DNA of 64,000 nucleotides from DASTFY01 sp963769115 (GCA_963769115.1 CAVYKN010000016.1:1-64000); one strand, 5' to 3'. Positions 9,666 to 21,340 are shown, numbered from the stretch's first letter. Notes: generated by a model not told the origin, from the sequence alone. Translations and numbers: made by a program.

Positions 9666-11529
9666 ATGACCCCGCTGTCGGAGCTCCGCTCCAACGAGAC
9701 CTCGCTCACCGAGGCGCAGCGGGCGACGATCGTCCGCCAGGCGATGGCGATGATCGACGGTCTGTACGTCCACCTGCCCCTCAAGCGGGCGATGCACGCC
9801 ACCGACCCGATGCAGCGGCTGCGGCTCCTGGCGCAGCGACTGCCGTCGCTGTCCGAGCGCCAGTTCCACGACGAGCTGATCGACGTCTTCACCGACCTCC
9901 GCGACCTCCACACGAACTACGTCCTGCCGGCGCCGTTCGCCGAGCGCACCGCCGTGCTGCCGTTCCTCGTCGAGGAGCACACGCAGCAGGGCCGGCTCCG
10001 GTACCTGGTCACGAAGGTGGCGAGCAGCGTGACGGCCCCGGAGTTCGGACCGGGCGTGACCGTGACCTCGTGGAACGGCATCGCCTTCGACCGCGCCGTG
10101 GAGCTCAACGCCGACCGGCAGGCGGGCAGCAACCTCGACGCCCGGCGGGCGCGCGGCCTGGAGGCCATGACCATCCGCTGGCTGGGCATGAGCCCGATGC
10201 CCGACGAGGACTGGGTGATCGTCGGCTACACGGGGCTCGACGGCGAGGCCCGGGAGTTCCGCTTCGACTGGCAGGTCCTCGGCCCCGATCCCGGGCCCGA
10301 CGGGGTCGACCCCACCGACGCCCGGAACCCCGCCGCCCGCCAGCTCGGCATCGACGCCCGCTTCGAGGCCGTCCGCCGCGCCAAGAAGCGCCTCTTCAAC
10401 CCGGACGCGGTGGAACTCGAGGAGGCCACCATGCGGAGCCGGGCCCGGTGCCCGCTCGGCGCGATCCAACGGGCGGCGCCCCCGCGGCGCGGCCGACGGC
10501 CCGGCCGACGCCTCGACCATGCCCGACGTGTTCTCGTTCCGCCCCGTCGACGGCCCCGGCGGGCCGTACGGCTACATCCGCATCTGGACGTTCTCCGTCG
10601 AGGACGACGGACCGTTCCTCGACGAGTTCATCCGCATCGCCGGCCTGCTCCCCCAGAAGGGCCTGATCCTGGACGTGCGGGGGAACGGCGGCGGTCTCAT
10701 CACCGCGGCCGAGAACCTCCTGCAGCTCCTCACGCCCCGCCGGGTCGAGCCCAGCCGGCTGTCGTTCCGCTGCACGCCCCTCACGCTCGACCTGTGCCAG
10801 CGCTTCGGGTTCGTGTCGCAGTGGGCGCCGTCCATCGCCCGCTCCGTCGAGACCGGCGAGCCGTACTCGCAGGCGCTGACCCTCGACGATCCCGCGGTCG
10901 CCAACCAGCGGGGCCAGCACTACCAGGGCCCGGTCGTGCTCCTCACCGACGCCCTCTGCTACAGCGCCACGGACATCTTCGCCGCCGGCTTCCAGGACAA
11001 CCACGTCGGCCCGGTGCTCGGCGCCAGCGGCAACACGGGCGCGGGCGGGGCCAACGTGTGGGACCACGCCCTCCTCCGCCAGGTCTTCCCCGGGCCGGGC
11101 AGCCCCTTCGGCGCCCTGCCCAAGGGGACCTCGTTCCGGGTGTCGATCCGGCGGATCACCCGCGCCGGCGCCAGTGCCGGGACGCCGCTCGAGGACCTCG
11201 GCGTCATCCCCGATCAGCGTCACGAGATGACGAAGCGGGACCTCCTCGAGGACAACGCCGACCTCATCGCCGCCGCCATCGGCCTCCTGCGGGACCAGCC
11301 CCAGCGGGCCCTGGTGGCGACGGTGACCGGCCGTTCCGCGGCGTCGGTCGACCTGGAGCTGACGGCGACGGGCATCGACCGCGTGGACGCCTGGCACGAC
11401 GGCCGCCCGCTCATGAGCGCGGACGTCGGTGCGGCCACCACCCTGACCGTGCCGGTCACCGAAGGTCAGGTGACGCTCGAGGGCTTCCAGGCCGGCGAGC
11501 TGCTCGTCGTCGGCCACGTCGACGTCTGA
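9666..11529 (+). CDS. S41 family peptidase-like protein (frameshifted)
   Basis: N-terminal helical region (RATIVRQAMAMIDGLYVHLP, DLRDLHTNYVLP) and a PDZ-like/beta segment (GVTVTSWNGIAFDRAVELN). After frame changes between about 10430 and 10515 comes the S41 core: GYIRIWTFSVEDDGPFLDEF, GLILDVRGNGGG, and VVLLTDALCYSATDIFAAGF with the serine of the CYSATD elbow as likely nucleophile. Then GASGNTGAGGANVWDH and LPKGTSFRVS, where a lysine could act as general base. Family members are C-terminal-processing or tail-specific proteases. No signal peptide or membrane segment is visible. ATG 9612 is an alternative start in the same frame; neither has a clear ribosome binding site. Divergent from the S9 peptidase gene. 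Confidence 0.75.
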
Positions 11530-11548
11530 GGTCGACGTCTGACGGCGC

Positions 11549-11962
11549 TCAGCCGGAGACGTTGACGGTGAAGTCCTGCGTCTCGGCCGGGGCCACGTCC
11601 GTCTCCCACGGGCGGACGTACTGCAGCGCGATCGTGGTCGTGCCGGCGCCGACGGCCTTGAAGCTCAGCTCCTGCGTGCCGGGGGCACCGACGGCATCGC
11701 TGTCCGCCGCCTCGTGGTCCGAGCCGAGCGACGTGACGATGGCCTCGTCGAGCGGCCCGGCCAGCTCCCAGCTGTAGCCCGTGCTGGGGTTGGACTCCAG
11801 CTCGATCGTGAAGGTGTCGTCCACGTCGACGTCGATGGGCGAGGCCGTGAACACCTCGCCGTCGTCGTCACCCCCGCCGTCGCCGTCGCTCCCACAGGCG
11901 GTTGCGAATGCCGCCATGGTTGCCATTGCAACCACCAACGCGATGAGTCGTCCTGGTCGCAC
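11549..11962 (-). CDS. Chagasin-like (MEROPS I42) protease-inhibitor lipoprotein
   Basis: 137 residues. A lipoprotein signal peptide (MRPGRLIALVVAMATMAAF) ends in lipobox ATAC with the lipidated cysteine at 23, followed by an Asp/Gly linker. The mature part is one chagasin fold: the inhibitory loops appear as NPSTGYSWEL (NPTTGY-type loop), GAPGTQELSFKAVGAG (GxG loop) and LQYVRPWE (RPW loop). The family blocks papain-like cysteine peptidases; anchored outside the membrane it may protect against foreign proteases or control a partner. Start is GTG 11962. It faces the S41 peptidase gene tail to tail with a ~20-base gap. Confidence 0.88.
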   Translation of the reverse strand: MRPGRLIALVVAMATMAAFATACGSDGDGGGDDDGEVFTASPIDVDVDDTFTIELESNPSTGYSWELAGPLDEAIVTSLGSDHEAADSDAVGAPGTQELSFKAVGAGTTTIALQYVRPWETDVAPAETQDFTVNVSG

Positions 11963-11980
11963 CGAGCCAGTGTGGCACGG

Positions 11981-14406
11981 TCACTCGCTGCGGAGCGCGT
12001 CCGCGGCTGCGATGTGAGCAGCCCGCCAGCTCGGCCAGATGGCCAGGACGTTCGCGGCGACCAGCGCGGCAACGGCGATCGCCACCAGCAGGGCCAGCGG
12101 CACGACCGGGACCGAGGGCACGCCGAGGCTGTGCGAGACCACGCCCCAGCCCCACCGGCCGAGCACGACACCGGCCGGCACCCCCACCAGGATCGCAGGC
12201 AGGGCGAGGAACGAGGCGTGCCAGAAGATGCTGCGTCCCACCTGCGTGCGGGACCAGCCCAGGGCCTTGGCCACCGCGAGGGGATGGCGCTGCACCCGCA
12301 CCGACGTGATGAGCGCGTGCACGAAGGCGGCCCCGGCCATCAGCATCGTCAGCCCGGCGAGCACGGCCGGCCATGACTCCAGCCGGCGCAGGTTGACGAC
12401 GTCGTCCGGTGGCAGGGGCGCGCTGACGAGGCCGGGGAACCGCTGCTGGAGCGCGGCCAGACCTTCGGCCTGACGACCGTCGGCGAACCGGATCATGAAG
12501 TCGGACGGATACCCGGCCGGGTCCGCGGCTCGAAGCCAATCAGCGGTCACGACACCTCCCCGCCCAGGGTCGGTCTCGTAGTTGTCGTTGACCACGACCG
12601 TGCCGACCACCCGCATCGGGTACTCCTGGTCGAGGAGGTCCACCGTCACCGTGTCGCCGATCCGAGCACCGGAGTCCGCCAGCGACTGGGCGCCGAGGGC
12701 GACCTCGTCCGTCGCCGCCGGTGCCCGTCCAGCGGTGATGGTCGGAACGATCCCGGACGGGAGCCCGGGCACGGCGTCGAAGGCGTAGAGGTAGAGCTGG
12801 CGATCGTCGATCACCGCGTTCGACGTCCCCCATGACGTCGCCACGGCCGCCATGTCGTCCACCTTCGCAGCTCGCCCGCCATCCACTGCGTGCTGGCCTT
12901 GCCCAGGACGCCGGTGGCGACGGCGTCCCAGCCGACGCCGTAGCGGGAAGGTTCCCCGGTCAGGTGGTCGAGGCTGGAGTGCAGCGTCGGCACGGCGATG
13001 ACCGCGGCGATGGCGGCCGCGCTGCCCAGGACCGCTGGGCCGGCCCACGAGCGGCGCCCCTGGCCGGCGTTCACGGTGAGCGCCATGCCGACCGACGCCT
13101 CGGCTGACAGGTGCGACGGCGGAGCGAAGCCGAACACCCGCGTGCGCGCGGACCTGCGGGCTGCCGTCCCGCGGTAGGTCACGAGCAAACCGACCCCGAC
13201 GACGAAGCCCACGACGGCGAGCACGCCCAGGCCGACCACAGCCAGGTTGATCCCCCGTCCGGCACCGGCCGCCCGGCGGGCGATGCCGACCGGCCCGAGC
13301 GGCCGGATGAGCACGGCGGTCGCGGCCGCGACCAGACCGGCGACGGCCGCCGTCGCGATCCAACGGGGCACTGCCGATGAGGTCAGACCGCGCCGGGTCA
13401 TGCCGAGGGCGCGGAGGGTGGCGGCGTCGGCGAGCTCGCGTCGGGCCTGACGGCCCAGGATCTGGCCGAGGAGAACCATCCCGGCCAGCGCCAGCAGCGC
13501 CGCAGCGGCGAGGGCCGCCCGCGCCTGGTAGTCGACGGTCTCCTTCGGGCCGGCCGTGTCGTCGGCAGTGAGACCCCCCTCGACGACGTGGAACTGGCCG
13601 GGCGCGGCCTCGGCGACGAGAGTTTCGACGTCGGCGCCCTCGTCGAGCCAGAGCCCGATGCCGGTCTGGTAGCGGTAGTAGTCGCTGGCGGCCATGGCAT
13701 CCGCCCAGGCCGGTCCGAGGAACATGGCCGCTTCGATCGTGGCCAGGCTGCCCTGGGTCTGGGGTTCGACGAGATCGGCGCCGACGCGCACGACGCCCGC
13801 CACCTCCATGTCCGTGACCGGGAGCTGCGGGGTCAGCGATGCCGAGTCGGCGGACACCTCGTCCTGCGACAGCGGCGCCACCTCCAGGTGGCCACCCGGG
13901 GCGAGGTCGAGGAGCTCGGCCATGGCCTCGTTGACCATCGTCTCGTCGGGCCGGCCGAGTTCGGCTGCGCGCCCGGTCACCAGCGGCGGGTGCTCGAAGA
14001 GCTCGACATCATCGTGCACGACCCAGGCGAAGCTCGGCCGCCACTCGCCCCCCGGCACGCGGACGGCGACGGGGGTCGGCGACACCCGGGCGGCGGCCCG
14101 CACCTCGGGCAACCGGCGCAGGGCCGCAACCTCCCGAACAGGATCGTGGACGAAGCAGGCACCGTTCTCGGCTGCCTCGGCGTCGGTGCCCGGCGGACAG
14201 ATGGTGACAGCGACGTCCGGCTCGCCCAGGTGCTCGACGTAGCGGTCGATGGCCGAGGACGTGTCCCGGGCGATGCCGACCAGGCCGACGACGACGCCAC
14301 CGCCCAACCCGGCAACCACACCCAGGGCGACCGCCGACCGCCACCGGCTCCGCAAGAGCAGGCCCGCACGCAGCCGGGCCGCCTCCCGCCCGCTCGATTT
14401 CCGCAC
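11981..14406 (-). CDS. FtsX/MacB-type ABC transporter permease (frameshifted)
   Basis: About 808 residues. N-terminal membrane helix (WRSAVALGVVAGLGGGVVVGLVG), a periplasmic MacB-like domain, then the first FtsX domain (ALLALAGMVLLGQILGRQ, ELADAATLRALGMTRRGL). A second membrane helix, a second extracytoplasmic domain and a C-terminal FtsX domain follow (PLAVAKALGWSRTQVGRSI, PAILVGVPAGVVLG, ending AAHIAAADALRSE). The frame changes once near 12870, between MAGELR and KVDDMAAVATSWGT. Divergent from the receiver-cyclase gene at 14521 and paralogous to the permease at 16707, whose neighbouring ATPase (15891) it may share, as no ATPase lies beside it on this strand. Probable role is export or envelope remodelling; substrate unknown. 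Confidence 0.83.
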
Positions 14407-14507
14407 GACCGGAGGCTACCGAGCACCCTGACGAGACGGCAGGGCACCACCACCTGCCGACGGGTGGGGCTGGCACCACCCGATGTCGCGGGCTTTCACC
14501 CTTGCCG

Positions 14508-14513
14508 TAGCGT
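14508..14513 (+). promoter_or_regulatory. Putative -10 element, leaderless start of receiver-cyclase operon
   Basis: TAGCGT fits the actinobacterial TAnnnT -10 pattern and lies seven bases before ATG 14521, so the transcript would begin at or next to the start codon. No convincing -35 and no Shine-Dalgarno are visible, which agrees with leaderless translation. Confidence 0.4.
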
Positions 14514-14520
14514 TGCCCTG

Positions 14521-15894
14521 ATGTGTCCACTGGCGGATGTGGGGAACTCCAGCATCAGCGTCCTGGTCGCTGACGACAGCGTGATCATCCGTGAAGGCGT
14601 GCGGGCGATGCTGGCCGCCGAGGCCGACCTGGACGTCGTCGCCGCGGCGGAGGACTACGACACGCTCGTCGCCGGTGCGGAGACCTACGAGCCGCAGGTG
14701 ATCGTGTCCGACATCCGGATGCCCCCGAACTTCCAGCGTGAGGGCATCGACGCCTGCAAGGAGATCCGCAAGCGCCACCCGGGCACCGGCATCGTGATCC
14801 TCTCCCAGTACGACGACCCCGACTACGCCATCTCGCTCCTGTCCGAGGGCGCGGCCGGCTACGCCTACCTGCTGAAGGACCGCATCGCCGAGGGCGACCA
14901 GCTGGCCAAGGCCATCAGGGAGGTGGCGACCGGCGGCTCGATGCTGGACCCGGCGATCGTCAGCGCGCTCGTCCGGCCCGTCCAGGCCGGCGGCGACCTG
15001 TCGCCGGAGGACGAGGCCCTGCTGTCCATGGTGGCGGAGGGCAAGCCGATCAAGGCCATCGCGGCCAGCCGCAACACCACACCGTCGGCCGTGGCCGACG
15101 AGGTCGAGCGGCTGTTCCGGACCCTGGCCGACGGCGTGTCCCACGGGGACGATCAGGCCCTGCGCCGGCTCCGCCGGTTGCACGAGGCCATCGTCGAGCG
15201 GGAGGAGCAGGGCGAGACCCTCAGCCGCCTCCTGCCGGGCGGCGTGGCCGAGCGGCTCGTGCACGGCGGCGCCGGCATCGGCATCGGCGACACCGAGCGG
15301 CTCGAGGTCACGGTCCTCATGTCGGACATCCGCGGCTACTCGACGATCGCCGAGCGCACCGATCCCGCCGACCTGGCCGTGCAGCTCAACCGCCACCGGG
15401 CCGAGATGAACCGGGCCATCATCAGCGAGACCGGCACGGTGATGCAGTACGTCGGCGACGCGGTCATGGCCGTGTTCGGCGCTCCGTCGCCCACGGCCGA
15501 CCATGCCGATCGGGCTCTGGCCGCGGCCCTGGCCATGCACGCCGCCCAGCAGGCGGTCAACGAGGAGTGGGCGCTGGCCGGGCTCCCGCCGTTCGGCCTC
15601 GGCATCGGCCTGTCGACGGGCGAGGTGGCCGCCGCCCTCCTCGGCTCCGAGGAGCGCCTCGAGTACACCGTCGTCGGCGACGCCGTGAACCTCTCGCAAC
15701 GGCTCCAGCAGCTCGGCCAGCCGGGCCAGACCGTGCTCAGCGAGGCCACGTGGAGCAGCCTGTCCAGCCCGCCGGCCGGCGCCGAGCGGCTCGACGCGCA
15801 GCTCGTCAAGGGAAGGGACAACCCCGTGTCGCCGTTCCGGATCTCCTCGATCCACACGGACGACCTCATCACGAACAAAGGAGCAGGCGGATGA
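14521..15894 (+). CDS. Receiver domain - class III adenylate/guanylate cyclase fusion
   Basis: 457 residues. Residues ~12-135 form a receiver domain: acidic pair VADD, phospho-acceptor in VIVSDIRMPP, and LLKDR with the conserved lysine. Residues ~150-200 resemble a worn LuxR-type helix-turn-helix (DEALLSMVAEGKPIKAIAAS). A linker helix (LLPGGVAERL) then leads to a class III cyclase domain with both metal aspartates (VLMSDIRGYSTIAE, QYVGDAVMAVFGAP) and the transition-state Asn/Arg (VVGDAVNLSQRLQ). It should make cyclic nucleotide in response to phosphorylation. ATG 14521 is preferred over the long upstream open frame, which runs antisense to the permease gene. The stop overlaps the ABC ATPase start (ATGA), so cyclase, ATPase, permease and kinase form a likely operon. 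Confidence 0.88.
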   Translation: MCPLADVGNSSISVLVADDSVIIREGVRAMLAAEADLDVVAAAEDYDTLVAGAETYEPQVIVSDIRMPPNFQREGIDACKEIRKRHPGTGIVILSQYDDPDYAISLLSEGAAGYAYLLKDRIAEGDQLAKAIREVATGGSMLDPAIVSALVRPVQAGGDLSPEDEALLSMVAEGKPIKAIAASRNTTPSAVADEVERLFRTLADGVSHGDDQALRRLRRLHEAIVEREEQGETLSRLLPGGVAERLVHGGAGIGIGDTERLEVTVLMSDIRGYSTIAERTDPADLAVQLNRHRAEMNRAIISETGTVMQYVGDAVMAVFGAPSPTADHADRALAAALAMHAAQQAVNEEWALAGLPPFGLGIGLSTGEVAAALLGSEERLEYTVVGDAVNLSQRLQQLGQPGQTVLSEATWSSLSSPPAGAERLDAQLVKGRDNPVSPFRISSIHTDDLITNKGAGG

Positions 15895-16670
15895 CCGACA
15901 CCACGGATGCAGCGACGGCCGGGGTGGCACCGATGGCCGACATGGTCGTGGAGGTGCGGGGGGCCTACCGCACCTTCGAACGGGACACGGCGCCGGTCCG
16001 TGCGCTGCGGGGTGCCGACCTCGACGTGTCCCGGGGCGAGTTCGTCGCCGTCATGGGGCCGTCCGGCTGCGGGAAGAGCACGCTGCTCAACCTCATCGCC
16101 GGCCTCGACAGCCCCGACGAGGGGCAGGTCGAGGTGGCCGGCCTCGACCTCACGAAGATGGACGAGAACGCGCTGGCCATCATGCGCCGGTCGCACATCG
16201 GCATCGTCTTCCAGTTCTTCAACCTGCTGGAGGGCATGACCGTCCTCGAGAACGTCGTCATGCCGGCCCTCATCGCCGGCGTCAAGCGCAAGCCGGCCGA
16301 GTCCCGGGCCCGCGACCTGCTCGACCTGCTGGGCCTCGGCGACAAGGCGCGGCAGGCGCCGGCCACGCTGTCCGGCGGCCAGCGGCAGCGCCTGGCCATC
16401 GCCCGGGCGCTGGCCAACGAGCCCACGCTCGTCCTCGCCGACGAGCCGACCGGCGCCCTCGACAGCGAGGGCGGCGAGGAGGTGCTCGAGCTGTTCCGGC
16501 GGCTGCACTCCGGCGGCCAGACCATCCTGCTCGTCACCCACGATCAGCCGGTGGCCGACGCCGCCGAGCGCATCGTGCGGATGAAGGACGGGCGGGTCGT
16601 GGACCACGGTGGTCGTGAGCCCATCGTCGACGACAACGGCGACTCCGAGCCGGTCGGCGTCACCGCCTGA
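15891..16670 (+). CDS. ABC transporter ATP-binding protein (LolD/MacB type)
   Basis: 259 residues with the full set of ABC motifs: Walker A GPSGCGKSTLLNLIAG, Q-loop FQFFNLL, signature LSGGQRQRLAIARAL, Walker B LVLADEPTGALDS and H-loop LLVTHDQ. The GALDS variant and the FNLLEGMTVLENV segment place it with ATPases that serve FtsX-type permeases. AAGGAG at 15878-15883 and the ATGA overlap with the cyclase stop fix the start. It should energise the permease encoded 36 bases downstream, and possibly the paralogous one at 11981. Confidence 0.93.
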   Translation: MTDTTDAATAGVAPMADMVVEVRGAYRTFERDTAPVRALRGADLDVSRGEFVAVMGPSGCGKSTLLNLIAGLDSPDEGQVEVAGLDLTKMDENALAIMRRSHIGIVFQFFNLLEGMTVLENVVMPALIAGVKRKPAESRARDLLDLLGLGDKARQAPATLSGGQRQRLAIARALANEPTLVLADEPTGALDSEGGEEVLELFRRLHSGGQTILLVTHDQPVADAAERIVRMKDGRVVDHGGREPIVDDNGDSEPVGVTA

Positions 16671-16706
16671 CCGGTCCGGGCCCACGAGGATCGACGATCG
16701 ACGACG

Positions 16707-19145
16707 ATGGCCGGGATCTCGCTCTGGGTCCGTAGGGAGTGGTCACGCCGCTGGCTCGGCCTGCTCGGCCTGGGTCTGCTCATCGCCGTCGTCGGCGGTG
16801 TCACCCTGGCCGTCGTGAACGGCGCTCGCCGTACGTCGACCGCCTTCGATCGCCTCCGCGACGCCACCAACGCGTTCGAAGTGACCGTCGAGGTGCAGCC
16901 TCCCGAGACCACCGATGGGATCGACGTCAGCGTCATCCCGACACCGAACGACCTGGCCGACCGCATCGCCGCGGTCGAGGGGGTGGAGGGCGTCACGGTG
17001 GCGACGTTCCTGGCCGCGGGGATCGGCGACGACGTCGAGACCCTCTTCACGATCGTGCCCAGCGCCGAGCGGGGCAAGGCGCCGACCATCCGGCTCGTCG
17101 CCGGGCGCCTGCCGGCGGACGACGCCGCGGATGAGATCGCCATCAACGAAGCCGGCGCCGAGGCATGGAAGCTCGGGATCGGGAGCCAGGCCGAGCTCAC
17201 GACCCTCGGACCGGACCAGTTCGAGGCCTTCGTGCAGTACGAGTTCCAGGAACCGGCGGGACCACGGATCCCCATGCGCGTGACCGGCATCTTCCGCGAC
17301 ATCGAGGACATCTCCGACGCACCAGAGCCCTCCTTCATGCCCTCTTCGGGGTTCGTCGACCGTTGGGGAGACGACGTCGCGCATCTCACCGGAACGGCGC
17401 TCGTCAACACCGATCCCCGCCGCGTCGAGGAGGTGGTGGCGTCACTCCAGGACGCCGTTGGGCCGTACTTCGCCGTCGCGCCGGCCGTCGACCAGGACAA
17501 CTTCGCCAAGCGCGTCCGCGACACGATCGATGTCGAAGTGACCGTTCTGGGCGTCTTCGCCGTGGCGGCCGGCTTGACCGGCCTCCTCGTCATAGGGCAG
17601 GCGCTGGCGCGCAGCGCTGGCAGCTCGACGACGGACCAGCAGACCCTGAGCGCGATCGGGCTCGACCGGCGACGTCAGGTCCTCGCCACCGCCGCGACCC
17701 TCGCGCCGGCGATCGTCCTCGGCGCGCTCGGTGCGGTGCCGCTGACCGTCGGCATGTCATCGCTGTTCCCCCGTGGGCTGGCCCGAGTGGCGGACCCGGC
17801 CTCGGGCCTGTGGGTGGACGCGCCGGTGGTCGTCCTCGGCGCGGTCCTCGTGTTGCTGATCGTGGCGATGCTGACGCTCTTGACGAGCTGGCGCACCGTT
17901 CGGGCTGGTGCCCCGACCCGGCTCGGCCCGTCCCGGCGCTTCGCAGTCGTCGACCGCCTGGCCGCTTCCGTGCCCGCCGTGCCCGGGCTCGGGGCCCGCT
18001 TCGCGCTGGAGCGCGACCGCCGCCGTGGTGTGGCCGGCGGCTTGGCCGGGATCGCGGGCGCCGCCGTGCTCGTCGGCGGGCTCGTCGGCGTCGCCACCAT
18101 CGAACGCTCCCGCGACCACCTCCTTGCCGAGTCCCGCCTGTTCGGCGCCGATTGGGACCTGCAGATGGGGTTCTTCGGGGTCGACGACCCGTCCGACTGT
18201 TCTGGAGCAGCTCGGGAGCGACCCCGACGTCGACGCGGTGGGCACCCGCTCGACGCTCCTCGCCGATGACGGGGTGGTCGCGGTGCGCAGCGATCGGGGC
18301 CGCTCGGTGGCCGAACCGACGGCCTACGAGTGGTACAAGGGTTCCCGGCCGCCGGTGGTGTCGGCGGGACGGCCGCCGGGCACCGGCGAGACCGCCATCG
18401 GCACCGAGCTGGGGGACCGGCTGCACGCCGGCATCGGAGACACCGTCGTCGTAGAGGGATACGACGGCGATGTCGCCCTGCGGGTCACCGGCTGGCTCGT
18501 GGACCCCGGCACCGACGAGCTCGACGCCGGGCTCGTCGTCACGCGGGACACGCTCGAGGCCATGCGGGCGCATGACTGCCCTTCCGGCGACGACTCGGCG
18601 CGCTGCCGGATCGAGGTGGAGGGCGCCGCCGTGGCGTTCCGAGACGGGCGCCGACCCCGAGGACGCGGTGGCGCGGCTGCTGAAGTCCCAGCCGGACCTG
18701 GAGCCCGTGCCGACCCCTTCGATCGTGGACAACCTGGGCGAGATCGGCTCGACGCCGTGGCTGCTGGCCGGCTTCCTCGTCCTCATCGGCGCCGCGGGAC
18801 TGGCCCACTCGTTGACGGTCAGCGTGCGTCGCCACCGCCACGATGTCGCCGTCGTGCGGGCGCTCGGGCTTCGACCGGTCCAGGCCCGGTCGGTCGTGCG
18901 ATGGCAGGCGGCGGTCCCGGCCGTGCTCGGTGCGGGCCTCGGGCTCGTGGTCGGTGTCCTCGTCGGACGGGTCATCTGGCAGCGCATCGTGCACGGCGTC
19001 GGCGCGCTTGTCGTCCGTCGACGTGTCGCGGTCGATGGTCCTGCTCGCGCCGCTCCTCGCGCTCGGGCTCGCATTGGCCCTGGCGGTTCTCGCGGGTCGG
19101 CGGGTCGCGCACCTGCGTCCCGCGGTGGAGCTGAGGGCCGAATGA
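16707..19145 (+). CDS. FtsX/MacB-type ABC transporter permease (frameshifted three times)
   Basis: About 812 residues. N-terminal helix (WLGLLGLGLLIAVVGGVTLAVVNGA), an extracytoplasmic domain, a first FtsX core (GVFAVAAGLTGLLVIGQAL, TLSAIGLDRRRQVLA), then a central helix, a second outer domain and the last FtsX core (FLVLIGAAGLAHSLTVSV, VAVVRALGLRPVQARSVV). The frame changes near 18200, 18650 and 19010; each time the next frame resumes the conserved reading (TVLEQLGSDPDVDAVG; ETGADPEDAVARLL; SVDVSRSMVLLAPLLALGL). Ends at 19145. It should pair with the ATPase upstream and act in the cytoplasmic membrane. Same family and layout as the gene at 11981, so these are paralogues. Confidence 0.82.
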
Positions 19146-19176
19146 TCCCTCGCGGACCTGCCGTTCGGAGGCCAAC

Positions 19177-21325
19177 ATGACGACTGTGACCGATCGCCCC
19201 GGTGTCCTGCCGGCCACGGTCGCGGCCGAGCCGGAGGCGCGGTCCTCGTCCGTCATGGGCATCGCGCTGGCCCTGCCGGCGGTCGCCCTCGCCGTCGCGT
19301 CGCTCCTCGTCGGCAGCGAGCCGTCGGCCGCCGAAGTGGTGCGGGCTGTGCTCGTCGTCCTGTGGGCGGCGGCCGGCGCCACGCTCACCACCCGCCGCCG
19401 GCACAGCCGCCTGGGGCCGATCGTGCTGGGCGGTGCCACCGTGGGCGCCCTCGGAGCACTGGCCAACGCGGTCGCATCCCACCACGCACCGACGGGCGCC
19501 GGCGGCGTGATCGTCGACCTCACCGTCCGGATCTCCGCCGCCCTGCTGCCTGCCATCGCCATGCACTTCCTGCTGGCGATGCCCCAGGGACACCTGGAGA
19601 CGACGGGGCGGCGTCGGGCGGCAGGCCGCCATGTACGCCGTCTCGGCGTTGACCGGGCTGGCCCTCATGTCCGATCGCGATGCGCTGATCGCCTGGCCGC
19701 TCGTCCTGCTGTGGCTCATCGGCCTGGTGGGCGGGCTGGCCGGCGCCCACGCCCGCTACCAGACGGCCGGCGCCACCGACCGCCGGCGCATGCAGTGGGT
19801 CGGGTGGGCGATGGCCGTGGGCGGCGAGGCGGTCCTCGTCGTCATCGCCCTGAGCGCGCTGACCGGTCATCCCGACGATCCGGAGGCGTGGGCCATCGCC
19901 GTGACGGGCGTCGTTCCCGTGGCGCTCATCGCCAGCACCCACTCCCGAGCGGTGGCACGCGTCGACCGGCTGCTCACCCACACCGTCTCGCTGGCCGGCC
20001 TGACGGCGCTGGTCGTCGCCGTCTACGCCGTGGTGGTGCTGGCGCTCGGGCGCACGCCGGAGGGCTCCGAGCGGACGCTGCTGCTGCTCTCGATGGGAGC
20101 GGCCGCGCTGGCGGCGCTCGTCTGGCTGCCGGCCCGTCACTGGTTGTCGGACGTCGTCAACCGAATCGTGTACGGGGAGCGGGTCTCCCCGGACGAGTCA
20201 CTGCGGACGTGGGGCACCCGCCTCACCCGCGCCATCCCGATGGACGAGCTGCTGCTGCAGCTCTGCGAGAGCCTGCGCAAGACCATGAACCTGGTCTCGG
20301 CCGAGGTCTGGACCGGCGAGAACGGGCACTACGAATGGGCCACGGGTGTCCCGCACCGGACGCCGACCCCGCTGCTCGTCGGCGAGAAGGAGCGCCCGGT
20401 CGTCGCCCGGGCCGGCGTGTCCGGCGGCCGCTGGCTGGAGATCTGGCTGAGCCAACTCCTCGGGGGGCATCCCAGCTCGTCGTTCCGGGTCGCGCCGCTC
20501 GCCCACCAGGGTGAGCTGCTCGGCCTCATCGTCTGCCGGCGGGCCGACGACGGCGAGGCCTTCACCGAGGAGGACGACCGCGTCCTCTCCGAACTGGCCC
20601 GCCAGGTCGGCCTCGCCCTCCACAACATGCAGCTCGACTCCGCGCTGCAGGCGTCGCTGGCCGAGCTGCGAACGGCCAACGAGCAGCTGCGGGCCAGCCG
20701 GGCCCGCATCGTCGCCGCCGGCGATGCCGAGCGCAGGAAGCTGGAGCGCAACCTGCACGACGGGGCCCAGCAGCACCTCGTGGCCCTGGCCGTCAAGCTC
20801 CGCCTGGCCAAGGACGCCGTGGAGGACGACCCGCCCGCCGCCATCGAGATGATGGACGGGCTGCGCACCGACATCCAGGACGCCATCCAGGAGCTCCGGG
20901 CCCTGGCCCACGGGATCTTCCCGCCGCTCCTCGTCAGCGGCGGCCTGCCCGAGGCACTGCCCACGGCCGGCGGCCGGGCCGCGCTGCCGACGACCGTGGA
21001 AGTCGCAACGGGCCGGCACCCGGCCGAGATCGAGGCCGCGGTGTACTTCTGCTGCCTCGAGGCGCTGCAGAACGCCGGCAAGCACGCCGGCGACGGCGCC
21101 ACGGCCAAGGTCCGGGTGTGGGACGAGGACGACGTCCTCCACTTCGAGGTGTCCGACGACGGCGCCGGGTTCACCGTCGACCGCACCCACGGCTTCGGCG
21201 AGCTGGGCCACGGCTTCGTCAACATGGGCGACCGCCTGGGCGCCATCGACGGCACCCTCGCCATCGAGTCGGCCCCCGGCCAAGGCACGAAGATCAGCGG
21301 AGCAATCCCCCTCCCCGCTGCATAG
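19177..21325 (+). CDS. Membrane sensor histidine kinase, NarL/DesK type (frameshifted)
   Basis: About 715 residues. Several N-terminal membrane helices (MGIALALPAVALAVASLLVG, ALLPAIAMHFLLAM, LIAWPLVLLWLIGLVGGLAG and others), a GAF-like domain (SFRVAPLAHQGELLGLIVC), then the HisKA_3 dimerisation helix with phospho-acceptor in AERRKLERNLHDGAQQHLVA. The HATPase domain follows (EALQNAGKHAG N-box, VSDDGAGF G1, GHGFVNMGDRLGAI G2). GGAGG at 19167-19171 precedes ATG 19177. One frame change near 19618 lies in a GGG run; removing a G joins TTGRRR to QAAMYAVSALTGLAL. Placed right after the permease. Its partner could be the receiver-cyclase at 14521 or the NarL-type regulator at 22391. Confidence 0.86.
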
Positions 21326-21340
21326 CCGGCCCCCGTGTCG

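Noticed and set aside
18200..19010. Programmed frameshifting in the FtsX permease
   Set aside because: Three shifts in one gene and about 26 in the window, without a shared slippery site plus structure, fit sequence error better.
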